The notes under the pieces were generated by a model, which worked only from the letters and a program-made list of their open reading frames with translations, made no database searches and was not told the DNA's origin. Shown one piece after another: positions 39,335-48,419 of a stretch of DNA of 64,000 nt. This DNA is from Gordonia shandongensis DSM 45094 (GTDB taxonomy: Bacteria; Actinomycetota; Actinomycetes; Mycobacteriales; Mycobacteriaceae): NCBI RefSeq assembly GCF_000423025.1, contig NZ_AUHE01000010.1, positions 62,001-126,000 of the forward strand. The letters run 5' to 3'. The number at the start of each line of letters is the position of its first letter. The first letter of the stretch is position 1. A program made the translations under genes and the position numbers.

Positions 39335-40924
39335 TCAGACGAGCCAGGCCGCGGCGTTCGGAGCCAGCAGCCCCTTCTCCAGGGGCGTGCTGACCAGCAG
39401 GATCTGCCCGGGGGGCAGGGGGACCGGCTGGTCGGAGGCGTTGAGGGCGCAGATCAGGCCGCCGGGTCGACGGAAGGCGAGGCAGCCGTCGGGGGCGCCG
39501 TACCACTGGACGGTGTCGCCGGAGAACTCCAGGCGCGCGTACCGCAGTTCGATCGCCTGCCGGTAGAGCGAGAGGGTCGAATAGATGTCCTCGAGTTGCG
39601 CTTCGACGGTCAGGGGGCGCCAGGCGGCGGGCATCGGCAGCCACGTGTCGCCGGTGCTGCTGAACCCGAAGGGCGGTTCGTCGCCCTCCCAGGGGAGCGG
39701 GACGCGACAGCCGTCGCGACCGCGGTCGGTGTAGCCGGAGTTCTCCCATACGGGGTCGACGAGTGCGTCGTCGGGCAGGTCGACGTCCGGTAGACCGAGT
39801 TCGGCGCCGTTGTAGATGAACGCGGTGCCGGGCAGCGCCAGCTCGAACATGATCATGGCGCGTGCCCGGGAGATGCCGGTGGCGAGATCGCCGTCGGGTG
39901 CGTAGCGGCTGACCTCACGCGGGACGTCGTGGTTCGAGAGCGTCCAGGTGGGGACGGCGCCGACGGATGCGGTGGCGGCCAGGGACGTGTCGACAGCCTC
40001 GCGGATCTGGGCGGCGTCGAAGTCGACGGTCGCCAAGGCGAAGTTGAATCCCAGGTGCAGTTCGTCGGAGCGGACGTATTTGGCGAACTCCTCGGGCGAC
40101 GAGACCCAGACTTCGCCGACGTTGAAGGTGCCGGGGTACTCGTCCATCACAGAGCGGATGCTGCGGTGGATGTCGTGGACGCCCTCGTTGTTGAACCGGG
40201 GATCGTCGTCGGTGTGCCGCAGAATCTCCACGGATTCGGCCATGTCGGGCAGACCCTCGGGTTTCGCCATGCCGTGCGCCACGTCGATGCGGAATCCGTC
40301 GACGCCGCGGTCGAGCCAGAACCTCATGGTGGCCTGCAGGTCGGCGAGAACCTCGGGGTTCTCCCAGTTGAGGTCGGGTTGCTCGGGTGCGAACAGGTGC
40401 AGGTACCACTGCCCGGGAGTCCCGTCGGACTCGCGGATCCGCGACCACGCCGAACCGCCGAACACGCTGGTCCAGTTGTTCGGCGGCGTGGAGCCGTCGG
40501 GGCCGCGGCCGTCCGCGAAGATGTATCGGGCGCGTGCCGCGCTGCCGGGGCCGGAGCGCAGGGCGTCCGTGAACCACGGGTGCTGGTCGCTGGTGTGGTT
40601 GGGGACGAGGTCCATCGTCACGCGGATGTCGCGGTCGTGGGCGCTGCGGACCAGTTCGTCGAACGTCGCGAGGTCGCCGAACAGCGGGTCGATGTCGCGC
40701 GGGTCGGAGACGTCGTATCCGTGGTCGGCCATCGGGGAGCGCATGATCGGGGAGAGCCAGACGGCGTCGACGCCCAGGAGTTCGAGGTAGCCGAGCTTGT
40801 CGATGATCCCGGCGAGATCGCCGACGCCGTCGCCGGACAGATCGGAGAACGACCGCGGGTAGATCTGGTAGACGACTGCTGATCGCCACCAGGCGTCGGC
40901 GTCGCTTCCGGTCGGCGCGCTCAT
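39335..40924 (-). CDS. aglA: Alpha-glucosidase, glycoside hydrolase family 13
   Basis: Cytoplasmic alpha-glucosidase-type enzyme (529 aa from the chosen start) acting on alpha-linked glucosides. The GH13 barrel regions are visible: VVYQIYPRSFSD, DLVPNHTSDQHPWF, GVDGFRIDVAHG with the nucleophile Asp, FNVGEVWVSS with the acid Glu, and LSNHDVPR with the transition-state Asp. There is no signal peptide. Upstream ATGs at 40942 and 40969 are possible; the latter shares a base with the glbO stop (TGATG), which would allow coupling. Trehalose synthases share the fold, but domain size favours glucosidase. Confidence 0.85.
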   Translation of the reverse strand: MSAPTGSDADAWWRSAVVYQIYPRSFSDLSGDGVGDLAGIIDKLGYLELLGVDAVWLSPIMRSPMADHGYDVSDPRDIDPLFGDLATFDELVRSAHDRDIRVTMDLVPNHTSDQHPWFTDALRSGPGSAARARYIFADGRGPDGSTPPNNWTSVFGGSAWSRIRESDGTPGQWYLHLFAPEQPDLNWENPEVLADLQATMRFWLDRGVDGFRIDVAHGMAKPEGLPDMAESVEILRHTDDDPRFNNEGVHDIHRSIRSVMDEYPGTFNVGEVWVSSPEEFAKYVRSDELHLGFNFALATVDFDAAQIREAVDTSLAATASVGAVPTWTLSNHDVPREVSRYAPDGDLATGISRARAMIMFELALPGTAFIYNGAELGLPDVDLPDDALVDPVWENSGYTDRGRDGCRVPLPWEGDEPPFGFSSTGDTWLPMPAAWRPLTVEAQLEDIYSTLSLYRQAIELRYARLEFSGDTVQWYGAPDGCLAFRRPGGLICALNASDQPVPLPPGQILLVSTPLEKGLLAPNAAAWLV

Positions 40925-40968
40925 GCTCTGCTCTGTGTCCATGCGGCTCTGCACCGTCCTCGTCTGCA

Positions 40969-41352
40969 TCAGTAGGGGCTGTTGACCAGCGTCTCGGCAG
41001 CCATGTTCATGTAGTTCGTCAGCGCTTCGCGATGGTCGTCGTCGAGCACGGCGGGCTCGATGGACGCGATCGCGATGTGCATGCACCGTAACCAGGCGTC
41101 CCGCTCGATCGGGCCGATCGTGTACGGGACGTGACGCATTCGCAATCGGGGGTGACCGCGTTCCTCGCTGTAGGTGTGGGGGCCGCCCCAGTACTGTTCG
41201 AGGAACATCCGCAGACGACGCTCGGCGGGTCCGAGGTCTTCTTCGGGGTACATCGGCTTCAGGATCTCATCGCGAGCGACTTCCTCGTAGAATCGCGCGG
41301 TGAGTCGGCGGAACGTCTCGTGTCCGCCGACCTCCTCGTAAAACGTGCTCAC
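40969..41352 (-). CDS. glbO: Truncated haemoglobin, group II (trHbO)
   Basis: Haem protein (127 aa) with a 2-on-2 globin fold. The B10-type Tyr lies in [10 protein letters not shown]. The CD1-region Tyr lies in [11 protein letters not shown], the GGP motif in [15 protein letters not shown], and the proximal His in [12 protein letters not shown]. The Trp G8 is in [11 protein letters not shown]. Known members bind oxygen tightly and are tied to respiration or redox protection. GTG 41352 gives [10 protein letters not shown]. The aglA gene follows directly, as in M. tuberculosis. Confidence 0.93.
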   Translation of the reverse strand: MSTFYEEVGGHETFRRLTARFYEEVARDEILKPMYPEEDLGPAERRLRMFLEQYWGGPHTYSEERGHPRLRMRHVPYTIGPIERDAWLRCMHIAIASIEPAVLDDDHREALTNYMNMAAETLVNSPY

Positions 41353-41430
41353 GGTCCCTATTGTCCATGATCGCGTGGTGGAGGGCCGTCTCCCGGCTGC
41401 TGCGGCGTGCCGACGACCGGCGCCGTGGCC

Positions 41431-41496
41431 CGCCGGGAGGCGGCTGCGACCCCCGCCGGGAGGCATCTACGACCCCCGCCGGGAGGCATCTACGAC
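41431..41496. repeat. Short 23-bp tandem repeat between glbO and the next gene
   Basis: About 2.9 copies of a 23-bp unit beginning CGCCGGGAGGCATCTACGAC. The first copy differs at its centre (CGGCTG for CATCTA). It sits in the divergent gap upstream of glbO (minus) and the small membrane gene (plus), 79-144 bp from the glbO start. No regulatory function is evident. Confidence 0.8.
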
Positions 41497-41610
41497 ACTG
41501 TGTAGGCCCACCGGCGACACGGGTGGGGGTGGTGCGTTAAATTGGTTGCAGTGACTTGCACACGGCAGGTCTGCGCTTGGCTGAAAGAGCGCGAGTCGAA
41601 AGGGTGGCGT

Positions 41611-41859
41611 GTGGACCAGCTGGTTGTCCCCGTCGGAATGACAGTGGTGGTGCTGTGCATCATCGCGGTAGCTCTCTGTGTCATCTCGATGGCGTTCGCA
41701 TTCGGAATGAAGCGGCCGAAGAATCCCGAGTACACGCTGGACCAGAGCTGGGATCACGGTCCCACGCTCTTCAGCGCCACGGAGATCTCGCCGATGGCAC
41801 TGAGTCGGCCGTTCGAGCCGGCTGACGTCGAGGGAGGTTCGGCAAGTGGCAAGTGGTGA
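41611..41859 (+). CDS. Small single-pass membrane protein
   Basis: Protein of 82 aa with one strong helix (VVPVGMTVVVLCIIAVALCV) at residues 5-28 and a hydrophilic cytoplasmic-looking tail (KRPKNPEYTLDQSWDHGP). It belongs to a set of short unnamed mycobacterial proteins beside DUF5130 genes. GTG 41611 is chosen from AAAGGGTGG upstream; the frame is open further back. Its 3' end overlaps the next gene by 14 bp, implying that the pair work together, perhaps at the membrane. Function unknown. Confidence 0.65.
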   Translation: MDQLVVPVGMTVVVLCIIAVALCVISMAFAFGMKRPKNPEYTLDQSWDHGPTLFSATEISPMALSRPFEPADVEGGSASGKW

Positions 41860-42334
41860 CCTGACTCAGAACGACACGTCCGTCGCCCCGCAGCAGCAGG
41901 GTTCGCTGCCGCTGGGCACCGTGGTGACGTCCAGCGGCCGCATCTCGGCGGCCCTGTTCCCGGGTGACGGCTTCGGCACCCCTCCGTTCACCCGCGACGA
42001 GCTGATCGCCCTCGACGACGCCCTCAGCCAGGCGAGCGAGGTGGCGCACGTCCGTTTCTCGGTGTACATCGGCGACCTCGGCGCCGACGCGGTGGCCGGT
42101 GCGCGGGAGATCCTGGCACAGGCACCGGAGCCCGCTCACGCGGCGCTCATCGCGGTGTCGCCGAACGCGCACGACGTGGCCGTCGTCTCGGGCTCGGATG
42201 TGGCGGGTCGCGTGAACGACCGCGTCGCCGAGCTGGGAGTGTCCGCGGCGCTGTCCGCGTTCAAGCAGAATCAGCTCATCGACGGGCTGATCTCGGCGCT
42301 CCGCGTGATGGCGACCGCCGTCGATCGCCCCTGA
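41846..42334 (+). CDS. DUF5130 protein (Rv2468c-like)
   Basis: Protein of 162 aa with the DUF5130 pattern: LPLGTVVTSSGRISAALFP near the N-terminus, FTRDELIALDDALSQAS, and FSVYIGDLGADAVAGAREIL. The later part ALIAVSPNAHDVAVVSGSDV resembles the TPM-type fold. No signal peptide. GTG 41846 lies 8 bp after GGGAGG. It probably works with the overlapping small membrane protein. Function unknown. Confidence 0.8.
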   Translation: MASGDLTQNDTSVAPQQQGSLPLGTVVTSSGRISAALFPGDGFGTPPFTRDELIALDDALSQASEVAHVRFSVYIGDLGADAVAGAREILAQAPEPAHAALIAVSPNAHDVAVVSGSDVAGRVNDRVAELGVSAALSAFKQNQLIDGLISALRVMATAVDRP

Positions 42335-42348
42335 CTCGACTCGTGAAC

Positions 42349-42390
42349 ACGGCTGCGGCCTCGGACCGATCGGTCCGAGGCCGCAGCCGT
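42349..42390. terminator. Bidirectional terminator, perfect 42-nt palindrome
   Basis: A perfect palindrome running from ACGGCTGCGGCC to GGCCGCAGCCGT with centre ACCGATCGGT. It forms an 18-bp stem with a tight loop, begins 15 bp after the DUF5130 stop, and stands between two convergent genes. Only a short TT follows, so it would serve both strands as a GC-rich intrinsic terminator. Confidence 0.8.
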
Positions 42391-42395
42391 TTCCG

Positions 42396-42449
42396 GATCG
42401 CAGGCGTCGGGGAGATCGCAGGCGTCGGGGAGGTCGCAGGCGTCGCCGG
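42396..42449. repeat. 18-bp tandem repeat behind the acyl-CoA synthetase stop
   Basis: Three adjacent copies of GATCGCAGGCGTCGGGGA; the third is diverged. It ends one base short of the stop codon of the acyl-CoA synthetase gene, between that gene and the terminator palindrome. Confidence 0.75.
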
Positions 42450-42450
42450 G

Positions 42451-44043
42451 TCACCACACGGTGTACTCGCGGCGGCGGTCGGGGCGGTGCCACAGGACGT
42501 CGCCGTCGGCCTGCAGCGCCTGGGCGACCAGCGTGCGTTTGAGGATCTTGTTCGTCGCGGTCGTCGGCAGGCGTCCGGCCAGTCGGACGTATCGCGGCCA
42601 CGCCTTCGGCGACAGGTCGTCCTGCGCGGCCAGGAATGCGGAGAACTCGCCGGGGGTGAGGGTCGCTCCGTCACGGAGGACGAGGGCGGCCATCGCCTGA
42701 TCGCCGACGCCGTCGCGGTCCGGGACCCCGTAGACGGCCACCTGGCTCACCGCTTCGAGGCGGGTGAGGATCCGTTCGACGGGGGCCGCGGCGAGATTCT
42801 CGCCGTCGACGCGCATCCAGTCGGATGTTCGGCCCGCGAGGTAGATCCAGCCGTCGGCGTCCACGTAGGCGAGGTCTCCCGACCAGAACATCCCTCCTCG
42901 CATCCGTTCGGCGTCGGCGGCCGGGTCGTTGTAGTAGCCGGAGAAGAATCCGGGTCCGCTGGTGTTGACGAGCTCACCGACCGCGTCGTCGGCGTTGACC
43001 AGCGCCCCGGTCTCGTCGAATCGGGCGACCGCGCACTCGGTGCGCGACTCTGCGTGGTAGACGGCGACGCCCGGCAGTCCGCGCCCGATCGACCCGGCCG
43101 GTGTCTCCGGGGTCCGCTCGATGATGACGCCGTTCTCCGTCGAGCCGAAGGCGTCGAGCACATAGGTGCCGAATCGGCGGCCGAACTCGGCGATGTCGCG
43201 GTCGGAGGCCTCGTTCCCGAACGTGATCCGCAGGGGAGTGTCGGCGTCGTCGGGACCCTCCGGGGTCGCGAGGACGTAGGCGAGCGGCTTGCCGACGTAG
43301 TTCAGGTAGGTGATCCCGAGCGTCCGGAGGTCGTCGACGAAGCGGGAGGCCGAGAACCGGGCCGGCGCCATCGTGCCGCCGGCATGGAGGGCGGGGGAGA
43401 ACCCGGCGACCACCGAGTTGGAGTGGAACATCGGCATCGACAGGTAGAAGACGTCGTCGGCGGTGAGACCGAAACGGCGCGCCAGGTTGTCGCCCGCATT
43501 CGCGACGTTGAGGTGCGAGACGAGAACGGCCTTCGGGTCGCCGCTGGTCCCTGACGTGAAGATCATCATGAACGGGTCGTCGAGGGTGACGGTCCGCACC
43601 GGCACGAGGTCGCGGCTCACGGCCGGACCGGGATCCTCGGTGATCGTCTCGCTCAGCGGACGCATGGTGACGCCCGGAAGGTCGACGCCGCGCAGGAGCG
43701 ATCGATTGGCGTCGTCGACCAGGATCATCTGCACATCGGAGCGGACCGCGTCGTGGGCCAGTCCCGCACCCCGACGGGTGGTGTTGAGTCCGACGAGGAC
43801 GTAACCGCCGAGGGCCGCTCCGGCCAGAGCCACCAGCATGTCCGGCGAGTTGTCGCTGAGGATCCCGACATGCGGCGGGCGGCCGCCGTCGAGGGCGTCG
43901 ACGACCGTCCGCGCATGGTCGCGCGCACGGTCGACGTAATCGGGCCAACTCCATTCGGCGAGTCCGCCTCCCGGGGAGCGGAAGCGTACCGCGACCCCGG
44001 GGGCGTCGGCTCGGGACGTGATCAGCGACTGCAGCGTCTCCAT
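42451..44043 (-). CDS. Fatty-acyl-CoA synthetase (FadD-type, ANL superfamily)
   Basis: AMP-forming acyl-CoA ligase (530 aa) that activates fatty or related acids. Core motifs are the phosphate loop IFTSGTSGDPKAVLVSH, the A5 region DAFGSTENGV, the A7-A8 segment GDLAYVDADGWIYLAGR, and the catalytic lysine near the C-terminus in TNKILKR. It resembles the mycobacterial FadD1/FadD17 group. The substrate is unclear. ATG 44043 gives METLQSLITSRAD; the longer upstream reading overlaps pepN and is rejected. Confidence 0.88.
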   Translation of the reverse strand: METLQSLITSRADAPGVAVRFRSPGGGLAEWSWPDYVDRARDHARTVVDALDGGRPPHVGILSDNSPDMLVALAGAALGGYVLVGLNTTRRGAGLAHDAVRSDVQMILVDDANRSLLRGVDLPGVTMRPLSETITEDPGPAVSRDLVPVRTVTLDDPFMMIFTSGTSGDPKAVLVSHLNVANAGDNLARRFGLTADDVFYLSMPMFHSNSVVAGFSPALHAGGTMAPARFSASRFVDDLRTLGITYLNYVGKPLAYVLATPEGPDDADTPLRITFGNEASDRDIAEFGRRFGTYVLDAFGSTENGVIIERTPETPAGSIGRGLPGVAVYHAESRTECAVARFDETGALVNADDAVGELVNTSGPGFFSGYYNDPAADAERMRGGMFWSGDLAYVDADGWIYLAGRTSDWMRVDGENLAAAPVERILTRLEAVSQVAVYGVPDRDGVGDQAMAALVLRDGATLTPGEFSAFLAAQDDLSPKAWPRYVRLAGRLPTTATNKILKRTLVAQALQADGDVLWHRPDRRREYTVW

Positions 44044-44065
44044 GCGACGAATCGTCGCACAGCGG

Positions 44066-46648
44066 TCAGCGTGCCGAGGCGGTATCGAAGGCGCGGGCGC
44101 GCAGGGCTCGGGCGACAGAGTCCCGGCCCTCGAGGACAAGCCGGGCGAGTGCCGGGGGCACATCGCCGGCGAGGAACGCGTCGGCGGCCGCGAGCGCCTC
44201 GTCGCTCACATCCCACGACGGGTACAGCCCGATCACGACGGTCTGGGCGACCTCGCTGGTCCGACGAGACCACAGGTCGGCGACCTGGTCGAAGTACTCG
44301 CCGGTGTAGCCCGAGAGGAGGGTGCCCGAGCCGGGACGGGTGATGCCCTCCACGATCGAGCGGACCGTCACATTCGGGATGGCGTCATCGGTGAACGCCC
44401 GCGTCCACGCCTCCCGTTTGGCGGCCGACGTCGGTCGAGCCGCGCGGGCGGCTTCGGCGTGACGGGCACCGGCGGCCGTGTTGTCGGCCGCGGCCTCGCG
44501 GTCGATGACGTCCACGTCGAGGTCGCCGACCGCGGCGAGGGCCTTGATCAGACGCCAGCGGAGTTCGGCGTCCACGGTCAATCCGGCCAGACCGTGCTCG
44601 GCGGGATCGACGCCGTCGAGGAGGCTGCGGAGCATGCCGCGTTGATCGTCGCGGATCACGCCGGCCAGCGCTGCGTTGACGAACGCCAACTGGTGGTCGG
44701 AGCCGGCCGCGGCGGCCCGTGCGTGCTCGAGGAGCGAACCGGCCAGAGCATCCCGTCCGGTGCGGGCCGCCCAGTCCGGGTCGGCGTACGACTCCAGGGC
44801 GGTCAGCGCCTGCAACAGGACGCGCTGCACCACGCCGACCTCGGTCTCGGCGCCGATCCCCGACTGCACGAGCGCCAGGAAATCGCGGGCGGGCATCTCG
44901 GCCTGCCGAGTCATCTCCCACGCGGCAGACCACACGAGGGTGCGGGGCATGGGGTCGGCGAAGTCGGCGATCCGCAAGGTCGCCGTGGACAGGGATCGCT
45001 GATCGAGTCGCACCGACGCGTAGGTCAGATCGTCGTCGTTGAGCAGCACGAGCTCGCCGCGGGGAACGCCGACCAGATCGGGTACCTCGGTGCGTTCGCC
45101 GTCGATGTCGAGTTCGACGACGTGCGAGCGGACCAGGGAACCGTCGCGGTCGGCGTACACGCCGACCCGCATCCGGTGCACACGTGTCTCACCGGCGCCC
45201 GGTGCGGCACCGTCCTGCAGGACGGCGAACGATGTGAAACGGCCGTCGGCGTCCACGTCGAACTCGGGGCGCAGGACGTTGATGCCCGTGGTCGTGAGCC
45301 ATTGCCTGCCCCACGTCGACAGGTCGCGGCCCGAGGAGCGTTCCAGCGAGCCGAGCAGGTCGTCGAACGTGGCGTTGCCGAACCGGTGCGCGGCGAAGTA
45401 TTCGCGGAGGCCGGCCAGGAACGGGTCGAGACCCACGTAGGCGACGAGCTGTTTGAGCACCGACGCGCCCTTGGCGTAGGTGATCCCGTCGAAGTTGACC
45501 TCCACGGCGGCGATGTCGGGGATGTCGGCGGCGATGGGGTGTGTCGAGGGCAGCTGGTCCTGCCGGTACGCCCACGACTTCTCGACGTTCGCGAAGGTGG
45601 TCCACGCATTCGTGTACTCGGTGGCCTCCACCTGCGAGAGCACCGAGGCGAAGGTGGCGAACGACTCGTTGAGCCACAGGTCGTCCCACCACCGCATCGT
45701 CACCAGATCGCCGAACCACATGTGGGCCATCTCGTGAAGGATCGTCTCGGCTCGACGCTCGTACAGGTAGCGGGTGACCCGCGAACGGAACACGTAGTCC
45801 TCGAGGAAGGTGACGGCGCCGGCGTTCTCCATGGCGCCGGCGTTGAACTCGGGAACGAACAACTGGTCGTACTTGCCGAAGGCGTAGGGGACCCCGAAGG
45901 TCCGGTGGTAGAAGCCGAAGCCCTGTTTGGTCTCGGTGAACAGCCGGTCGGCGTCCATGAACTCGGCGAGCGACGCCCGGCAGTACAGGCCCAGCGGGAT
46001 GGTCCCGTGCTCGTCGACGTACTCGTCGGACCACACGGCGTACGGTCCGGCGATCATCGCGATGAGATACGTGCTCAGGGGTTCGGTGGTGGCGAAGCGA
46101 TGCACCACACCGCCCCCGGCGGCGGGCTCGGGGTCGCCGACGGGAGCGCCGTTGGAGACCACCCGCCAGTCGACCGGGGCGACCGCGGTGACGGTGTATC
46201 GGGCCTTCAGGTCGGGCTGATCGAAGCACGCGAACATTCGTTTCGCGTCGGCGGTCTCGAACTGGGAGTACAGGTAGACGGCGCCGTCGGCGGGGTCGAC
46301 GAAGCGGTGCAGGCCCTCGCCGGTGTTGGAGTAGGCGCATTCGGCCACCACTTCGAGGGTGTTCTGGTCGGCGAGGTCCGGCAGTTCGAGCCCGACGGAC
46401 TCGTCGAAGCCGCTGACGTCGAGTGCGGTCCCGTTCAGTGTCGCCGACACCAGCCGCGGTGCCACGAGATCGATCACCGTCGACTCGCCCGCGGTGGCGG
46501 CGAAGGTCACCAGGGTGGTCGATCCGAAACGCTCGCGGCCCGGGCCGCCCGCGCCGTCGGTGAGGTCGAGGTCGATGCGGTACTCGTCGACGGACAGGAG
46601 TGCTGCCCGGCGGCGAGCCTGGTCACGTGTCAGGTTCGGTGCGCTCAC
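44066..46648 (-). CDS. pepN: Aminopeptidase N (M1 family)
   Basis: Cytoplasmic zinc metallo-aminopeptidase (860 aa) trimming N-terminal residues from peptides. The exopeptidase motif is FNAGAMENAGAVTF. The zinc motif is HEMAHMWFGD, with the third ligand in LWLNESFA. The C-terminal ERAP1-like helical domain is complete. GTG 46648 is chosen because it yields VSAPNLTRDQARRRAALLSV, the standard beginning, and the 51-bp gap to the divergent Rv2466c-like gene stays free. Confidence 0.95.
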   Translation of the reverse strand: MSAPNLTRDQARRRAALLSVDEYRIDLDLTDGAGGPGRERFGSTTLVTFAATAGESTVIDLVAPRLVSATLNGTALDVSGFDESVGLELPDLADQNTLEVVAECAYSNTGEGLHRFVDPADGAVYLYSQFETADAKRMFACFDQPDLKARYTVTAVAPVDWRVVSNGAPVGDPEPAAGGGVVHRFATTEPLSTYLIAMIAGPYAVWSDEYVDEHGTIPLGLYCRASLAEFMDADRLFTETKQGFGFYHRTFGVPYAFGKYDQLFVPEFNAGAMENAGAVTFLEDYVFRSRVTRYLYERRAETILHEMAHMWFGDLVTMRWWDDLWLNESFATFASVLSQVEATEYTNAWTTFANVEKSWAYRQDQLPSTHPIAADIPDIAAVEVNFDGITYAKGASVLKQLVAYVGLDPFLAGLREYFAAHRFGNATFDDLLGSLERSSGRDLSTWGRQWLTTTGINVLRPEFDVDADGRFTSFAVLQDGAAPGAGETRVHRMRVGVYADRDGSLVRSHVVELDIDGERTEVPDLVGVPRGELVLLNDDDLTYASVRLDQRSLSTATLRIADFADPMPRTLVWSAAWEMTRQAEMPARDFLALVQSGIGAETEVGVVQRVLLQALTALESYADPDWAARTGRDALAGSLLEHARAAAAGSDHQLAFVNAALAGVIRDDQRGMLRSLLDGVDPAEHGLAGLTVDAELRWRLIKALAAVGDLDVDVIDREAAADNTAAGARHAEAARAARPTSAAKREAWTRAFTDDAIPNVTVRSIVEGITRPGSGTLLSGYTGEYFDQVADLWSRRTSEVAQTVVIGLYPSWDVSDEALAAADAFLAGDVPPALARLVLEGRDSVARALRARAFDTASAR

Positions 46649-46699
46649 CGGCCCCACTGTAGTCACCGCCGACGGACCTCTCGATGATTGAATGGGGGC

Positions 46700-47326
46700 A
46701 TGGCTGAGCAGACTTCCGGTTCCACTCGTGATCGCGTCGACTTCTGGTTCGACTCCCTGTGTCCCTGGTGCTGGATCACCTCGCGCTGGATCCTCGAGGC
46801 GGCCCGCGTCCGCGAGATCGACGTGCGGTTCCACATCATGAGCCTGGCGGTGCTCAACGAAGGCGAGGACGTCGACGAGGGCTACCGTGAGATGCTCGCG
46901 ACCGCGTGGGCCCCCGTGCGGGTTCTCGCGGCCGCATCGGCTCGCCACGGCGAGGAGGTCCTGCCGCGCCTCTACGAGGAGTTCGGGACGCGGATCCACA
47001 ATCGCGGCGAGCAGGATTTCGCAACGATGATCCCGGAGGCCCTCGCGGCCGCCGGCCTCGAGGCCGACCTCGCCGACGCCGTCGACTCGACGGAGTTCGA
47101 CGAGGAGATCCGGCGCAGTCACCATGCGGGCATGGATCCCGTCGGCGACGATGTGGGCACGCCGACGATCCACGTGAACGGCACGGCCTTCTTCGGTCCG
47201 GTGCTCTCGCGGATCCCTCGCGGCGAGGACGCCGGTCGGGTGTGGGACGGTGCGCTGGCCCTCTCGTCGTACCCCCACTTCTTCGAACTCAAGCGGACGC
47301 GGGACGAGGACCCGGTCTTCGACTGA
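46700..47326 (+). CDS. Mycothiol-dependent DsbA-like oxidoreductase (Rv2466c-like)
   Basis: Thioredoxin-fold protein (208 aa) with the active site CPWC at residues 21-24 (FDSLCPWCWITSR), an inserted helical domain, and the cis-proline motif VGTPTIHVNGTAFFGP. Relatives of Rv2466c (Mrx2) use mycothiol to reduce disulfides and nitro compounds and are induced by thiol stress. ATG 46700 has a G-rich stretch next to it. It shares a 51-bp divergent gap with pepN, where I see no clear SigH-type promoter. Confidence 0.88.
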   Translation: MAEQTSGSTRDRVDFWFDSLCPWCWITSRWILEAARVREIDVRFHIMSLAVLNEGEDVDEGYREMLATAWAPVRVLAAASARHGEEVLPRLYEEFGTRIHNRGEQDFATMIPEALAAAGLEADLADAVDSTEFDEEIRRSHHAGMDPVGDDVGTPTIHVNGTAFFGPVLSRIPRGEDAGRVWDGALALSSYPHFFELKRTRDEDPVFD

Positions 47327-47368
47327 GCTCCGCAGACGCCGGCTGAGACGGCCGACGGCGTCCGGGCG

Positions 47369-48382
47369 TCAGTACGTGCCGGTCTGCTCGATCCCGTTCG
47401 GGAGGTTCTCGGGCGCGGTCGCTCCCGGGTCCGGCGGCGGTGGAATGGGCGCGACGTGTCCGCTGCCGATGCCGCGGACGAAGGTCCGCGGCCGCAGGAG
47501 GATCGAACCGGCGCGCGTCCGGTCGCGGACCGCGGCGCTCCGCCAGGTCAGCACCGGGTGCGACGACAACGCGTTCACGAGGGTCACGAAGAACCCCTTC
47601 TCGTGGGTGGCGCGGTCGGCGAGCTGATCGAAGTCGACGGCACCGAGCAGATACTTGCCGCTGGCCAGCAGGCCCATCGCCGAATGCGCGCCGTCGGGCC
47701 GCGTGTAATAGCCGTAGTTGTCGGCGGTGTACTCCTGCGACCGCGAGAGGAGCGCCCCGAGGAACGGGACCTGCATGATGATGCTGCTGGCCAACTGCCG
47801 CCAGTACGACACGTGACCGGCCGCGATATGCCCCACCTCGTGGCCGATGATGAACTCCAGCGCCTCGGGACTGCGGGCGCGCCCGCCGACCTCGAACAGG
47901 TCGGAGTACAGGACCACGTACCGCCGGAACCCGTGACCGGAGGCGAACGCGTTGACGGCGCCGTTGCCGTTCTGGACGTATCCGTGGGGGACGAACTCCA
48001 TCCCGTACCGCGCCGCGGCGTCCACCAGCATCCGGTGGGCGTCTGGAAACTGGGTCGGGGTGATCTGGACGCTGTTGACGCGGCTCGCGGCGTACATCAC
48101 GCCTCGCGCGACGAAGACGATCAGCGGCGCCATGAGCGGCAGCAGCAGCCAGTCGGTGACGACTTGGAGGGCCACCAGGGTGATGACGACGGCGTACACG
48201 CCGAAGGCCAGCAGAATCCCGAACACGAGGACGGGTATCTCCCACGGGTGCCGTCGCGGCGCACCGGCGTAGAGCGCAGGCGGCCGCCACACCGCGTCGG
48301 GGCCGGGCTCGTCCGGAGCCGGGGCGGCGATCAGCGGATCGTCGACGCCGGGTACTGAGGGGATCGGTCCGTGGGTATCCAC
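47369..48382 (-). CDS. M48 family membrane-bound zinc metallopeptidase
   Basis: HtpX/Ste24-type protease (337 aa) of membrane quality control. Two hydrophobic helices precede the catalytic domain (residues about 45-95). The zinc motif is HEVGHIAAGH, and the third ligand is Glu in SRSQEYTADNYG. The N- and C-terminal tails are proline-rich. GTG 48382 is taken as start; a TTG three codons upstream has a more distant GAGG and is an alternative. The gene is divergent from rpiB across 37 bp. Confidence 0.87.
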   Translation of the reverse strand: MDTHGPIPSVPGVDDPLIAAPAPDEPGPDAVWRPPALYAGAPRRHPWEIPVLVFGILLAFGVYAVVITLVALQVVTDWLLLPLMAPLIVFVARGVMYAASRVNSVQITPTQFPDAHRMLVDAAARYGMEFVPHGYVQNGNGAVNAFASGHGFRRYVVLYSDLFEVGGRARSPEALEFIIGHEVGHIAAGHVSYWRQLASSIIMQVPFLGALLSRSQEYTADNYGYYTRPDGAHSAMGLLASGKYLLGAVDFDQLADRATHEKGFFVTLVNALSSHPVLTWRSAAVRDRTRAGSILLRPRTFVRGIGSGHVAPIPPPPDPGATAPENLPNGIEQTGTY

Positions 48383-48419
48383 GTCCTTCAATGTAACGGC
48401 AAGCCTCTACAATCTGCCC

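Noticed and set aside
41353..41610. A small gene in the glbO upstream gap
   Set aside because: Open frames here are built of the 23-bp repeat and lack a credible ribosome-binding site; only repeats and promoter space are supported.
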